Assembly: GCA_910592205.1 (NCBI GenBank)
Contig: CAJVPJ010000216.1
Coordinates: 1 to 34,217 of the forward strand
Length of the DNA: 34,217 nucleotides
Direction: 5' to 3'
DNA from: Paraglomus occultum
Taxonomy: Eukaryota > Glomeromycota > Glomeromycetes > Paraglomerales > Paraglomeraceae
Positions 20,671 through 31,912 of the stretch are shown here, in pieces (positions within the stretch are counted from its first letter, which is position 1; each line of letters starts with the position of its first letter). Below the pieces are notes generated by a model. The model was not told where the DNA came from and searched no databases. It saw only the letters and a list, made by a program, of their open reading frames with translations. The position numbers and the translations under genes are program-made.

Positions 20671-20973
20671 TTAATCTTTTAGCGATCCGATCTTATGCTG
20701 AATATCGGACATGGAAATGGCAAATATTAAATTATGAATGTTACAAGATACCAATAACGTAAAGGAATGAGCTTTATTAAGAATTGGATGAGAAGACTCA
20801 CACATGACTATGACTAGTCGAGATCGAAAACTTTGTAAGACTGCATAAAATGTAGCCGCAGAGGAAATAGACAGTATAGGAGATCGATTATAGTAATCCT
20901 TGTTAACTGTTTTGAAAGCCTTTTTTGCATCATTTGCAAGCTGAGCAGTGCGGTAAATAAACTTTTGCAACAT
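20671..20973 (-). CDS. Doubtful hypothetical ORF
   Basis: From the ATG at 20971-20973 the minus strand is open for 100 codons. The first half is hydrophilic and helix-like (QLANDAKKAFKTVNKDYY) and continues with SPILSISSAATFYAVLQSF; the second half drifts into unremarkable sequence. No domain is recognised and no splice partner was found. It lies between a solo kinase flank and a TPR pseudogene, in a region rich in decayed copies, so a chance or relic frame is more likely than a gene. Confidence 0.18.
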   Translation of the reverse strand: MLQKFIYRTAQLANDAKKAFKTVNKDYYNRSPILSISSAATFYAVLQSFRSRLVIVMCESSHPILNKAHSFTLLVSCNIHNLIFAISMSDIQHKIGSLKD

Positions 20974-21084
20974 TCTATTAAACAAGAAAAAAAGCTCACA
21001 ATTTTCAATGATAAAAGATCAGTTTGCTTTGTTCTTATCGCCTATATTTCCTTGGGATAATACACGATAATAAAAAAAAACATG

Positions 21085-21175
21085 TATAATAATTAGTCGA
21101 GAAATGCACAGGGTTGAGAATCTTAAATGTAGTTGGTAAACCCGACTGAAGCTTTTGATAATATTACACGGACAA
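21085..21175 (+). repeat. Copy of the SLX9-upstream segment
   Basis: CCCGACTGAAGCTTTTGA-AATATTACAC at 21141-21169 matches CCCGACTGAAGCTCTTGA-AACATTACAC at 16675-16703. The preceding about 50 bp also align (GTCGAGAA-TGCACA, then GAGAAT). The copy at 16625-16715 lies about 140 bp before the SLX9 start codon, so this may be a stray piece of its upstream region. Confidence 0.45.
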
Positions 21176-21435
21176 AAGTCTGTTGATGATTTTATCAAAT
21201 ACTTGTACCTAATTAACCGTGATTAAAAGCGATTGATAAGGAAAAAGGGGTTATTGTGGCAAACAATGAGTGTTGTCAATCTACTGCAAATATTATTGTA
21301 TAGTAAATTTCCCTTCCTCTGACGCACGATACATTTCTTCTTTCTTTTAAATACCTGTACATTTTTTGGATCAATCTCTAACAGTTGAGACCTTGTGATG
21401 CGGCATCATACCGATTGAGCTCTTTTTAAATATCT

Positions 21436-22330
21436 ATTCTTACACTCAATGTCCACACATTAACTCTAGTACCTATTGAGATTACGCAACGCACTATAGC
21501 AATTCTTTAATTTGTAATATACATCTCTTTTGCTCAACGCCCACGCATCATTTGGTTCAATCTCCAATGATTTGCTAAAACCATTCACCGCGTCATTATA
21601 CCTGCCATTTATGTAATAAACGTATCCTCTTACACCCAAAACCCATGTATTATTCGGGCTTGATTTCACGAGATTGCCCAACGCGTTGCTATACTTTTGA
21701 GTCTCATAATGAACAGCACCTCTTTTGCTTAACGCCCATTTGGTTTAATCTCCGATAACTTGTTGAAATAGTTCAAAGCATTGTCAAACTTTCTGATTTT
21801 GTAATTAAACAGCTCCCATTCTACTCAGTGTCTGGTTTGATTTTTAGCGCATGGTTTAGATTTTTAATGCCTAATCTCGTATACATTGAGTTGGTAATAG
21901 ACTTTACCATTTCCACTCAATGCGTTTGCATTGTTTGGCTCGATTGCTAAAGACTGATCGAGATCGGTTATTATTATGGCGCTTTCATACAAGTCAAATA
22001 GACAGTAGACCTTTCCTCTTCTGCTTAATGACCATAAATTATGTGGTTCATTCTCCAACAATTTGTTAGAATCCTGTAAAGCATTATTGTATTGATTGAG
22101 CATGCGATATACATCTCCTCTCTTTTTAACGCAAAAACGTTATTCAGTTCGGCCTCCAATAAACCGTTTAAATAGGTCAAGGCATTGTTGTATTTGTTAA
22201 GCTTGCAATATACATCTCCTCTTTTGCTCAACGCCCACGCATTGTTTGGTTTGATTTTTAACTATTTACTGTGATCACGCAATGCGTTATCATAATCCTT
22301 GAGCCAGTTTATATAAAACACTCTCTTCCT
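21436..22330 (-). pseudogene. Decayed tetratricopeptide-repeat (TPR) gene
   Basis: Reading the minus strand from about 22330 to 21436 gives at least six TPR units of about 34 residues, spread over all three frames and interrupted by stops. Recognisable unit pieces are IKPNNAWALSKRGDVYCKLN, KYNNALTYLNGLLEAE, QYNNALQDSNKLLENEPHNL, DLDQSLAIEPNNANALSGNG, RYNDAVNGFSKSLEIEPNDA and WALSKRDVYYKLKN. The consensus (N-A-x-A-L-S-x-R-G-x-V-Y, then Y-N-x-A-L-x-x-L-x-x-x-L-x-x-x-P) is the degenerate TPR type common in AM fungal genomes. No start or stop can be assigned. In-frame stops (for example the TAG after DHSK near 22265) and at least three frameshifts make it a pseudogene. TPR arrays normally act as protein-binding scaffolds. 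Confidence 0.72.
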
Positions 22331-22609
22331 TTTAGATGCAGGCTCATCGTTTTTAAAATAAACAGCTATCTGTAATTTTTTAGTAACATTAATGAGTCAG
22401 TGAAAACTCTAACAATAATCCGGTGCAATAATGCTAATGATAGACGAACAGTCATCACAATCCATCCAAGAATACTAATAAAAAATGTTGTGACAACGAC
22501 TTGCGTTAGTATTTATAATAAATTTCTTACCAGCGACATTAGTTGCATAATTATTTTTATGAGTATTATTGTTATAGTGACCGAAAAGCATGATAAAAAA
22601 GATCACGAG
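22331..22609. other. Intergenic stretch before the second kinase unit
   Basis: Nothing recognisable apart from a short frame at 22400-22639 that runs into the kinase 5' flank and has no coding character. Confidence 0.4.
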
Positions 22610-23401
22610 AAAAATGTGCAAGAAAAAAAGATGATATAACTATGAAATAACAATATCCCCACTATAACAGTCGTTTGCATTCCGAAGTGGTTTGTCATAA
22701 TAATAAATAATATAGTATCTTTAAATTGAGCGTAGACCATGTGAGTCAAAAATAGCACGAAAATTTTAAAGTTGTCCAAGTAAAATTTAACTTCGCAACA
22801 GTATCCCTTTTTCCCTATATACTTCAATAATCTCAGTATTCAATATTTGCAGCTAGCTAACTTGAAAATTTTTTAATATTTAACGACAATAAGAAAGTAA
22901 GTTTGAGAAGCGACTTACAAACTTTTTATTGTTCAGGAAAAAAGAACGCAAGTTGTAGAATGTACACGTTATTGTTATCATGACAAGTAAAATATTGCAA
23001 CACATTTGCTGACTTATAAATAAAGAATGATACAATGATGTCTGTCTGTTATGTCTAAACAACAAAATAATAGTTGTAAATAATTACCAGAAAAAAGGCA
23101 ATGGACCGTTGGTCAGTGTGTTTTATCACTTTAATCTCAATTGATTACTTGGTTGAGGACGTGCCTAAAAAGTGCCTGTATTATACATGCATATAGCTGT
23201 TAACAAACAAGACAAGTAAACTTCTCCTATAATCACCGCGATATTCAATGATATAACTGTAGTTGCCAAAAACTTTTTGACAAAACGAATTGTATGGAAT
23301 AAATGGTGTTGCGTAATACAGTAATATTCAACGTTTCACATATCTATAGTAAATTTTGCAGTGTAACAAAATATTCTCACTTGACCCTTGGAACTGACAA
23401 C
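22610..23401 (+). repeat. Conserved 5' flank of mosaic kinase gene, copy B
   Basis: Partner of 12150-12923, beginning at ACGAGAAAAATGTGCAAGAAAA and ending just before the start codon. Between about 23265 and 23330 it carries about 50 bp not found in copy A. That insertion places an extra in-frame ATG at 23303. The TATA-like element seen in copy A is altered here. Confidence 0.75.
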
Positions 23402-25954
23402 ATGGATATGCATTGTGATAATCCAAGCATTGAAAACTTGGTCCAATCCTCGTTATCAAACGATCATTTACCACTTGAATGGATGCATTATTTGAAAACT
23501 ACCAATATAGAACCAACACAGATTGACAACGTCTACTACGCTGGTAGTTATACGTTACTACGACTTGGAAGCGATGAAACATGTACGCCAACACTTGTGA
23601 GTGAGTTTGCTAGAATATACTCACTTCCAACACACAAATACGATAACAATGACAATAACTTTAGACGATGCTCCGTATGGCTTTATCATCGCAACAGAAG
23701 CATTATTGGATTCACCAAGTCTAACGACGATAACTATTACATGGTTGCTCATAAAGTCTTTTACCATTATTATTCTCGATATGGCTTCTGCTCCACATGT
23801 GGAATACTCCGATGTAGTCCCGTGTGGTGCATTTGTGGTTATAAACAATTATCCGATAGGTGGACTAGCAACAATCACAAACTCGATGACTTTATTAAGA
23901 AATCTCAACTACAAACAAACTCACCAAACGACGCCTATTTGGAATGGATTCCATTCGATTGTATTCGTGATTACGGATATGGATGGGTATACTTGTATGG
24001 TCTACCTGCTTCTACTTATTATGCTCGTGTTAAACTGATTCCACTTGAAACAGACTGGACACATGATTTACATTATGCCGAGGTAACTATTTACTTATTT
24101 GTCATATTTATTGAATAGTTTAAATGGTTATTGACATGTTATTATGTATCATTTCCACTAGTTATGTGATAGGCATCCTGATATTCTTAACACAGGTGTT
24201 TGGGTTACCATCGGATTTACGTACAAATCACGGGAACGAAAGTATTATCTCATAAAAGAAGTGGATGAACGTGGATTATGTCTGGCGTGCACAGTGCAAT
24301 TAAACCCTAAGATAGATGCATTCTGTTTCAAATGTAAATCCCCAGCACCTCCTGACTGGACCACGGGCAACAAAGGTTTGGATTTATTCATTATGGAATC
24401 ATGGAATAATGTAAAGGAAGAGGACGATCCCTATATCCGATGGGTAGAGTATTATTTATTGACAGATGTACGACAGATGACCTCATTGCGTCATACAGCA
24501 AATTGGTTAGATCCGAGAGCAAATGGATTGACAGTTGGAGTGATGCTCAAAAAAGTAGTTGAACAAGCTGCTGATCGGTTTGATTTTCAGGTATATTATT
24601 TCAAGTGTAACACAATAATATTAAGCATGTGTTCTTGCATTGATTGTGTTGTATATCTGATGGTTTTGTATTGTTTCTTCAAATAGCTTATTAATGAATA
24701 CCCAGAAATATTAACACCTGAGAATATTTTAATTTGGATAATTGGAATCACTCGTGAGCCATCTACCGGGGAATATTATTTAGTTTTCTACCATGATATA
24801 CATAAATTTATACCTCTTTACAAAAATGTACAGTATATGCAATATGACAACTTCTATAAACTCGAAGAGATCGGATCTGGTGGTTATGGAACAATTTATA
24901 CTTCCAAATATGAAGGCGACAATAAAAATGTGTCGGGAATCGTTGCGCTTAAACGTTTTAATAAGGCGCCGGAATTACTTATCGTTATGTCCGAAGTAAG
25001 CATTTTTTTATATGATTAACTAACGCCCATATTTAATCTGACCCTTTTTATTTTATTTAACAGTTCATTAATCATAGCAAGTGTTTATCTTTTAATTTCC
25101 TTCGGCTTTATGGAGTCACGCAAGATCCGAACACAAAAGAATGCTTGATTATTATGCAATACGCCAACAAAGGTAGCCTTATGTCTTATTTGGGTGAAAA
25201 TGTTAACAAATTAACATGGAGAATGAAACTACAGCATCTGGAGGATATTGCATATTATCTGAAAGATATTCATAATGCAGGGTTAGTGCATTGTGATCTT
25301 CATGGTTGGAATATAGTTATGCATGACAATCAGGATGATGATAAGCCTAAAATAGAATCATACATATGTGATCTTGGTCTTTCTCAATCAGCGGATTCAC
25401 ATCAGAAAAATTTAAACATTCGAGGCATTATACCCTTTATTGCGCCGGAAGTCTTTCATACATATGAATTTACTCAAAAGTCAGACATATATTCTTTTGG
25501 TATTATAATGTATTTACTTGCTAGTGGTGAACCACCTTTTAGAGATAGAGAATTTGACAGAGATTTAGTATGTGATATCATGGGCGGGCTGCGGCCAGGG
25601 ATGCCTGACTCAACACCAGAAGAATACAGGAAACTTGCTGAATGGTGTTGTGATGCTGATCCTGACAAACGTCCGGATGCATTCACGATTTGGCCTCATA
25701 TTTTCAATCTTGGGCAAGAGTTGGATAAGGGTAATTTTGATGACGTATGGAATACCATTTATTATAATAATGTAAGACCTTTATCAAGTCTTGAAAAGGA
25801 GAGTAAATATTCTAGTAAGGTACTACCTACTGGAGATTTGCCCAAACCAAGAAACAGTCATGATTTTGATTCCATTGCAGGTATGACCGACAACAATTGG
25901 TTACGCGTATATTCAGAAATATTAATATTAACTTGTCTATTGTTTATAACTTAG
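23402..25954 (+). CDS. Mosaic zinc-motif / serial N-lobe protein kinase, paralog 2
   Basis: Exons 23402-24082, 24162-24590, 24687-24995 and 25064-25954, all phase 0, give 769 aa. Same layout as paralog 1 with all exon borders at matching places. First CxxC-x9-CxC motif in GFCSTCGILRCSPVWCICG, followed by WTSNN and YLEWIPF; second CxxC motif in GLCLACTVQL...AFCFKCKSP, followed by WTTGN and YIRWVEY. Kinase: IGSGGYGTIY, Lys in VALKRF (closer to the classic VAxK than paralog 1), LVHCDLHGWNIV, DLG, FIAPEVF, SDIYSFGIIM, PDKRPD. An upstream in-frame ATG at 23303 would add 33 residues, but that stretch differs from paralog 1, so I prefer 23402. As in paralog 1, a GT-AG pair (donor after GCAG near 25881; acceptor AG at 25953-25954) would replace the C-terminal tail with VTQNVE and end at 25974. 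Function beyond protein phosphorylation is unknown. Confidence 0.87.
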
Positions 25955-25974
25955 TGACACAAAATGTTGAATGA

Positions 25975-26420
25975 AGGTCTTTCTATTACGCGAGTTGTCA
26001 AGGATACTTAAATACGACGATATACTTGATATGAATAAAATTCTCGGTCGATATGGTCGATTGATATTAGAAGTTACAAATCGGCGGTAAACAGATAGTG
26101 TTGCATATAATATGTAAAAAGATTGATCGTTATAAACAGATAATTGGTGTTGCCGAGTTCGAATATTACATTATCTTTCAATAAGAGTCTTTGATTTTGA
26201 GCTTAAAGTTTTGGTGTATATCGCCTAGTTTCTTTGATTGTTAATATGTTTTTAGACATGTTGTAAGTTGAAAGGCTAATAGGTTAAGCATTAATAAACC
26301 GACGACTCCTAGCCAGTTAGATAAAAGGTGAATATAATAAAACTAATCATAAATAACTACTTCGTACTGTGAAGAGACATTGGTTATAAGGAATTTCTGA
26401 TTATAATAAAAACTTTACCC
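25975..26420 (+). repeat. Conserved 3' flank of mosaic kinase gene, copy B
   Basis: Partner of 15425-15960, shorter by small deletions, ending with AAGGAATTTCTGATTATAATAAAA at about 26386-26410. To its right (26420-26590) there is about 170 bp with no match to copy A; in copy A this position holds the 1.6 kb leading into and through most of SLX9. Confidence 0.65.
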
Positions 26421-26593
26421 CGCAGTATTGTTATGGGTTAGCCGTATTAGTATTCAATTTATATGTACACTATTTAGACAAGGCTTCGCTTCGGTCTGGG
26501 TGTGTTGTTTTATGGGTGTGTTTCATTAATCTTTTTCAACAAACATGTCTAAATTCATAAATCAAGAAAGTAAAAAATGAAAAGATCAATAAT

Positions 26594-26680
26594 CGCTCTG
26601 TCTATGATACAGATCTGCATAAAACAGAATACAAGTAGAAACACATGAAAAAACTATGTATGGGATTTGACCAAAAAAAT
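26594..26680 (+). pseudogene. SLX9: Remnant of the last SLX9 exon
   Basis: GCTCTGTCTATGATACAGA...ATAAAACAGAATACA-AGTAGAAAC-CATG-AAA-ACTATG...TTGA follows 17646-17739 of the SLX9 last exon, which codes ALSTIQTHMKNTLQMKQNTV and the C-terminal end. An internal deletion of about 18 nt removes the KNTL part, a one-base insertion breaks the frame, and the earlier exons are absent. The downstream flank is also duplicated, so this piece was left when a block containing SLX9 was copied and then lost most of the gene. Confidence 0.65.
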
Positions 26681-27560
26681 ATTTGACTGTTCAATAATTA
26701 GTAAGCGAGAGCATATGTTAGTATGTATTCCTACTTCCATTATAAGTTTAAACAGCGTTTCCCTGAATAATTACGTATTCAACTGTTTACAATCTTCAAT
26801 ATCAGAACTAATTATATTGTAAAACAGATTAGGGGTACACTGTCAGAGAACAGTTTAATTTTTTTTGTTTATATATTTTTCTAATGAGTAGTGTCTTGTG
26901 AGTAATATTATGCGTTAAGTTATTTTAGACATTAATGTTTTATTATAATTGGATAATCAGAACTGTGGATGTTAATTACGTATGTGTCATATTTGAAGCT
27001 CATATTTACGTTATTTGACGTGAAATTGCAGACTGTGAACATTATCCGATCATCAATTCCGAAGAATATACAATTGCAGCGAGGTTGGGGAGGGAGAACG
27101 TTGTAACGTGAGGCATGTTAAAAAAGCGATCAAAGCTGTGTCTGGTTGTTCTGGGGGCAACAGCGTCAATATATTAATTTACAGTCGCGTGATTATTGCT
27201 TATACGTAAAATTTAAGTTTGGCATCTAAAGTTTGCGTTATAATTTTACCTATCGCAGTCTTGTGTCCGCACAATTTATGATGGTAATCCTGGGGTAGAA
27301 ATGTTGCGTAATTATTGTACTCAGTAATAGTGTATAATTTATACGATTGAAAACTTTGATCATACATTATTATATATATCAAGTCGTCCGGGTGGGAAAT
27401 TACGTCTGATATATTGCATGTCATAATGCTCAAATATTAATATGGAGATTCTCTTGGTCACGATTGGCGCCCAATGAAATTGTCTGGAGCCCATGTCAGA
27501 AATTTCAACGGCCTCAAACTAGACAACAAAACCAGCAAAGAAGTCTGATTTTGATAAAAA
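26681..27560 (+). repeat. Duplicated SLX9 downstream flank, copy B
   Basis: Partner of 17740-18540; same order of motifs with many substitutions and indels. The ORF at 27200-27433 (-) is not open in copy A and is not called. Confidence 0.62.
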
Positions 27561-29092
27561 TAATTCACTTACTGCAGAAGCTCTCCAAATAGCGGAGCCA
27601 GCAAGTTAAAAGATGTTTATAGGTACAAGTCACACGGGTTGGTTGAGATCGACATGGAGGCAATTGACCAATGACGACGCACTACGTATCGTATACAATT
27701 TAAAAGTATAAGAATTACAAACAAAATATCATCTATGGTTAGGTTCTAATAGATCAAACATTATTGGAATACAGAACACTCTTAATAATATAGAATCGAT
27801 CATATACAATATTCTCTTAAGGAATATAGATAAACAAAATTTATCAGTATTAGGTCTGAAATAAAGCTTATTAATCACTTTACTCAAGTCATCAAGCATG
27901 CATTAGTACTGACTCATTAACATAAACAAAAATTATAATGACTATTGCTATTCCAATCTCTGTCCTTGGTGGCCATCATTCATGCACGTTACGTAAATTC
28001 TATTTACAAAGAGAATAGCAATAATCTGATTGATCAATACAAATATTAATTACGTGTATGCATAGGAACAATAGTTTATACTGAAAACCTACTGCAACGC
28101 GCAGGATAGAGAGGTGTGCAATTATCACCAAGTCCCAAGTTCAGGCCGTGTCAAACTGTGCATTTAGGAGGGTGTGCACTTAGAGATTTTTTATCTGTAG
28201 TACTCTGCAGCAGTTTAGGGCCGAAAACCCCTGATCAGATATTATCTTGTGACGTGATACAAGTAATATCAAATTGACATAAGCTGTTATTTATTAATTA
28301 TGAAGCACGAATGTATTTTGTAGAAACAAATTCACACTTTATTGTGCATAGCCCGTCAAGAAACGTTTTCGCTCGCCAAAATTTTTGTCAGACTTATTAA
28401 AACAATGAGTGGATTGCACTTATGCAAGAATAGAAACGTCTCGTAAGTTTGTTAACACGAAATTACAATATTGTAGCGAGGAAGAAACGTAAAATTCGTT
28501 ACGTTTTACCACACGGTTTTTATTATAGAGTGTTACATAAATGTGAGTGTACCAAAATATCCCCCGAGTAAAACACCTCTTTAAAAAATTTTTTATAAAA
28601 AGTCTTCGTTACTGCGATTAATGTTAGATAACCCCCTAAAGTTTATTATTTGCGTGATGGTTCCGATCATTTTCATATGATCGAGGGGGCGGTGCTTATT
28701 CACGAGAGGATACGGTATTAATTAACACAAACTGTTCTATTCATGCAATTTTGTTGCACAGATGTCTAACCTCCGAAAATAAACACCCCATTATAATTAC
28801 ATATTTGGACGACTGATCTATGAAAATGATGAGTAAAATTTTTACAGGAGTTCTGTAGCACGGTACCACAAATCTCAAATCTGTACCCCAAAATGCTTGC
28901 TGATTATCTAGATCATGACGATGGCCTCGTATTTCTTTTTCTGCTTCTCTGACCGTTTATTCTGTAATTTAATCTTTTCACTCTTCAATAAAAAGCAAAA
29001 ACGCATAAAGAAAAGCACGTTTAATCAATCTATTTACATAAACGCCCAAGTCGCCCGCCAGAAGTCTATTGGTTTGCGAAATGAAAAATGGG
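27561..29092. other. Intergenic region upstream of MET6
   Basis: About 1.5 kb with no gene that I can support. The small ORF at 28915-29097 (+) is Lys/Phe-rich with no domain. Short GC-richer patches lie at 28080-28240 (TAGGAGGGTGTGCACTTAG, GTTTAGGGCCGAAAACCCC) and at 28680 (GATCGAGGGGGCGGTGCTTA). These could be regulatory or a decayed insertion, but no structure is firm enough to name. Confidence 0.35.
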
Positions 29093-29110
29093 GATGATCT
29101 GACGATCATC
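29093..29110. promoter_or_regulatory. Perfect short palindrome upstream of MET6
   Basis: GATGATC-TGAC-GATCATC is a perfect 7-bp inverted repeat with a 4-nt spacer, about 165 bp before the MET6 start codon. Related AGATCA words surround it (TCTAGATCATGACGATG at about 28907, TCTAGATCAAGATCAG at about 29109). The position fits a dimeric regulator site; no known fungal methionine-regulon motif is matched. Confidence 0.3.
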
Positions 29111-29274
29111 TAGATCAAGATCAGTCGTCTATAAGTAATTTTATACGAACATTCTCGCCCAATCATAAATTAATGAAACTAATGTTTAATACTCGCGTTT
29201 CCAACATTCCCCCCAAAAATACTTTCACTCTTTGAAAAAAAAAATTTGGAGATTACAGCGAAAGTTTGGTAAAT

Positions 29275-31912
29275 ATGTCGACCCGCTCTGCTATCCTAGG
29301 TTTTCCACGCATGGGTGCAAACCGTGAACTGAAGCGCCTGGTTGAATCTTTCTGGTCAGACAATATTACCGAGTCCACCCTTTTGGAAGGCATTCGTGAA
29401 CTGCGCAAAGATCATTGGGTGCTCCAAAAAGAACTTGGGTTGAATATTATTCCGAGTAATGACTTCTCGTTGTATGATCATGTCTTGGACCATGCATTCA
29501 TGGTTGGTGCTATCCCGAAGCGCTATCGAGATGTCTTCATCAAGGATGAAAATGAGTTACCCTCCACATTAGAAGGCGATGCACTATCGACATACTTTGC
29601 CATGGCGAGAGGTTATCAGAAATTTAATGAGGGCTCTGATGCGCCTGCTATAGATTTGCCTGCGATGGAGATGAAAAAGTGGTTTGACACGAATTGTAAG
29701 TAGCATAGCAGTCATTCGATCTCTCTTTTATGTGCATCAGTTTTTGCACGGCGATATTTATTTCTATACGCTTGATCACCTGTAGACCATTTCATCGTTC
29801 CCGAATTCGAACCGACACAGCAATTCAAGTTGACTAGTACTAAGTTTCTTGAAGAGTACAAACAAGCAAAATCTCTTGGTATTGAAACTCGACCTGTTTT
29901 CATCGGTCCAGTTTCCTTGCTCCTTCTTGGCAAAGCTTCATCGAATGCACAAGTGGGCTTCGCACCGATCCAACTCTTGGACAGACTTTTACCTGTATAC
30001 GAAGAGATCGTTAGGCTTCTAGCCGAAGCTGGGGCATCTTCACTTCAATTTGATGAATCATTTTTGGTAATGGATTTGGATCCCAAATTGGCTCAAAGTT
30101 ACCTCACCGCATACTCGCGTCTCTCCAAAGTTGCAGAGGGATCAATAAAAATACAACTCACCACCTACTTTGGCGATATCACACCCAACTTGTCTTTCAT
30201 TTTCCCTAATCTTCCCATTAGTGGCCTTCACATCGATCTAGTCAGGGCTCCACAACAATTTGATACAATTCTCAACGCCGTCGCGAAACATCCAACACTC
30301 CAGCTGTCCATTGGTGTCATTGATGGGCGTAATATCTGGAAAAGGGATCTACGTGCTGCTTTCGATATTGTTAGCAAAGCTATAACGACTTTAGGGGCAG
30401 ATCGTGTTATAATTGCATCGTCGTGTTCATTACTTCACACTCCGCATTCTTTGGCTGCAGAAGTTGAATTGGCACCTGAGATCAAGGATTGGCTTGCTTT
30501 CTCTGTTGAAAAGATTAAAGAACTCGTTCTCCTTGCCAAAGCTGCGAATGACGGTATCGATAGCATTCAAGCTGAGTTGGAGGCTAACCAAGTATCCATT
30601 CAAAATCGTCGCACATCACCAAAAATTCATAACCCTGTCGTTCAAGAAAGGCTAAAAGGAGTGACACGTGACATGATGCGTAGATCGCCCTTTAGCGAGC
30701 GCAAAGTGAAGCAACATGAACGGCTCAAGTTGCCTCGTTTCCCAACCACTACTATTGGAAGTTTTCCTCAAACGGCGGAAGTTCGCAAAGCGCGTGCGGC
30801 GTTTAGGAGTGGTCAACTCTCGAAAGAGCAATATGACGAATTTATCAAGGACGAAATAAAAAAATGCATCCGTTTTCAGGAAGAATGTGGTATTGATGTT
30901 CTTGTTCACGGAGAATTCGAGCGTACTGACATGGTGGAATATTTCGGAGAACATATGGATGGTTATGTCTTTACGAAGAATGGTTGGGTCCAAAGCTATG
31001 GTTCTCGCTGTGTCAAACCACCGATTATTTACGGTGACATCCATCTCCCGAAACCTATTACGGTAGATATCACAAAGTATGCTCAATTGTTGACCAAGAA
31101 ACCGCTGAAGGGAATGTTAACCGGTCCTGGTACGTGTTGTCAAAATTCAGATGTACGTCATAATTAATGGCTAATAACTATCTAGCTAATAACTATTTTT
31201 GAAATCCCATGCAGTTACCATGTTACAATGGTCATTCGTTCGTGATGATCAACCTCGCAAGCTGACCACACAACAACTTGCCTTGGCAATTCGAGATGAA
31301 GTCACTAACTTGGAGACCGCTGGGATCAGCATCATTCAAATCGATGAACCAGCCTTGCGTGAAGGGTTACCTTTACGTCGTGGTGAATGGCAAGAGTACT
31401 TGGAGTGGGCTGTTGATTGGTCGGTATTTCAATATCACGGTATCAGGAAAAGTCTCGTTACGATATATTCCACTCAATCTTCTTATTTGTATTATCCTTT
31501 TAGCTTTCTGCTCGCCAGTTCTCCGGTTGCCGATACCACGCAAATCCATACTCATATGTGTTATTCAGACTTTCAAGATATCATTGGTGCAATTTCACGT
31601 ATGGATGCTGATGTGATCACGATCGAAAACTCTCGATCTGATTTGAAGTTTCTCCATGCCGAATCATTTGCATACCCGAATGAAATTGGACCAGGAATCT
31701 ATGATATCCATTCACCGCGTATTCCGCAACAAGATGAAATGAAACATCGTTTAAAGGAAATGCTAAGGTATTTAAAACGTGAAGATACCTGGGTTAATCC
31801 GGATTGTGGGCTTAAAACGAGACAATGGAAAGAGGTGGAGTTGGCCTTGAAAAATATGACAGAGGTCGCGAGAAGTTGTAGAGAGAACGTAAAACTAGTT
31901 TCAGCTGTTTGA
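29275..31912 (+). CDS. MET6: 5-methyltetrahydropteroyltriglutamate-homocysteine methyltransferase (cobalamin-independent methionine synthase)
   Basis: Moves the methyl group of methyl-tetrahydrofolate polyglutamate to homocysteine, the last step of methionine synthesis, in the cytosol. Exons 29275-29695, 29786-31129, 31215-31419 and 31504-31912 give 792 aa, slightly longer than yeast Met6 (about 767). N-terminal domain begins [20 protein letters not shown]; middle has [18 protein letters not shown] and [15 protein letters not shown], the start of the catalytic domain; then [39 protein letters not shown], and [13 protein letters not shown]. Zinc ligands are visible as His and Cys in [10 protein letters not shown]-like sequence (about 31550), Glu in TIENSRSD, and Cys in NPDCGLKTR. 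The third intron (31420-31503) is 84 nt and lacks an in-frame stop, so the gene can look like one longer exon there; removing it restores the family alignment (Cys-Phe-Leu-Leu-Ala-Ser). The start ATG lies in AAATATGTCG. Confidence 0.97.

Noticed and set aside
23601-24038. Plus-strand ORF of 145 aa in another frame of the second kinase
   Set aside because: Overlaps the well-supported kinase exon 1, and the ORF is absent from paralog 1.
28915-29097. Plus-strand ORF of 60 aa upstream of MET6
   Set aside because: Low-complexity Phe/Lys-rich product in the MET6 promoter region; no evidence of coding.
30652-31086. Minus-strand ORF of 144 aa
   Set aside because: Antisense shadow of MET6 exon 2; no domain.
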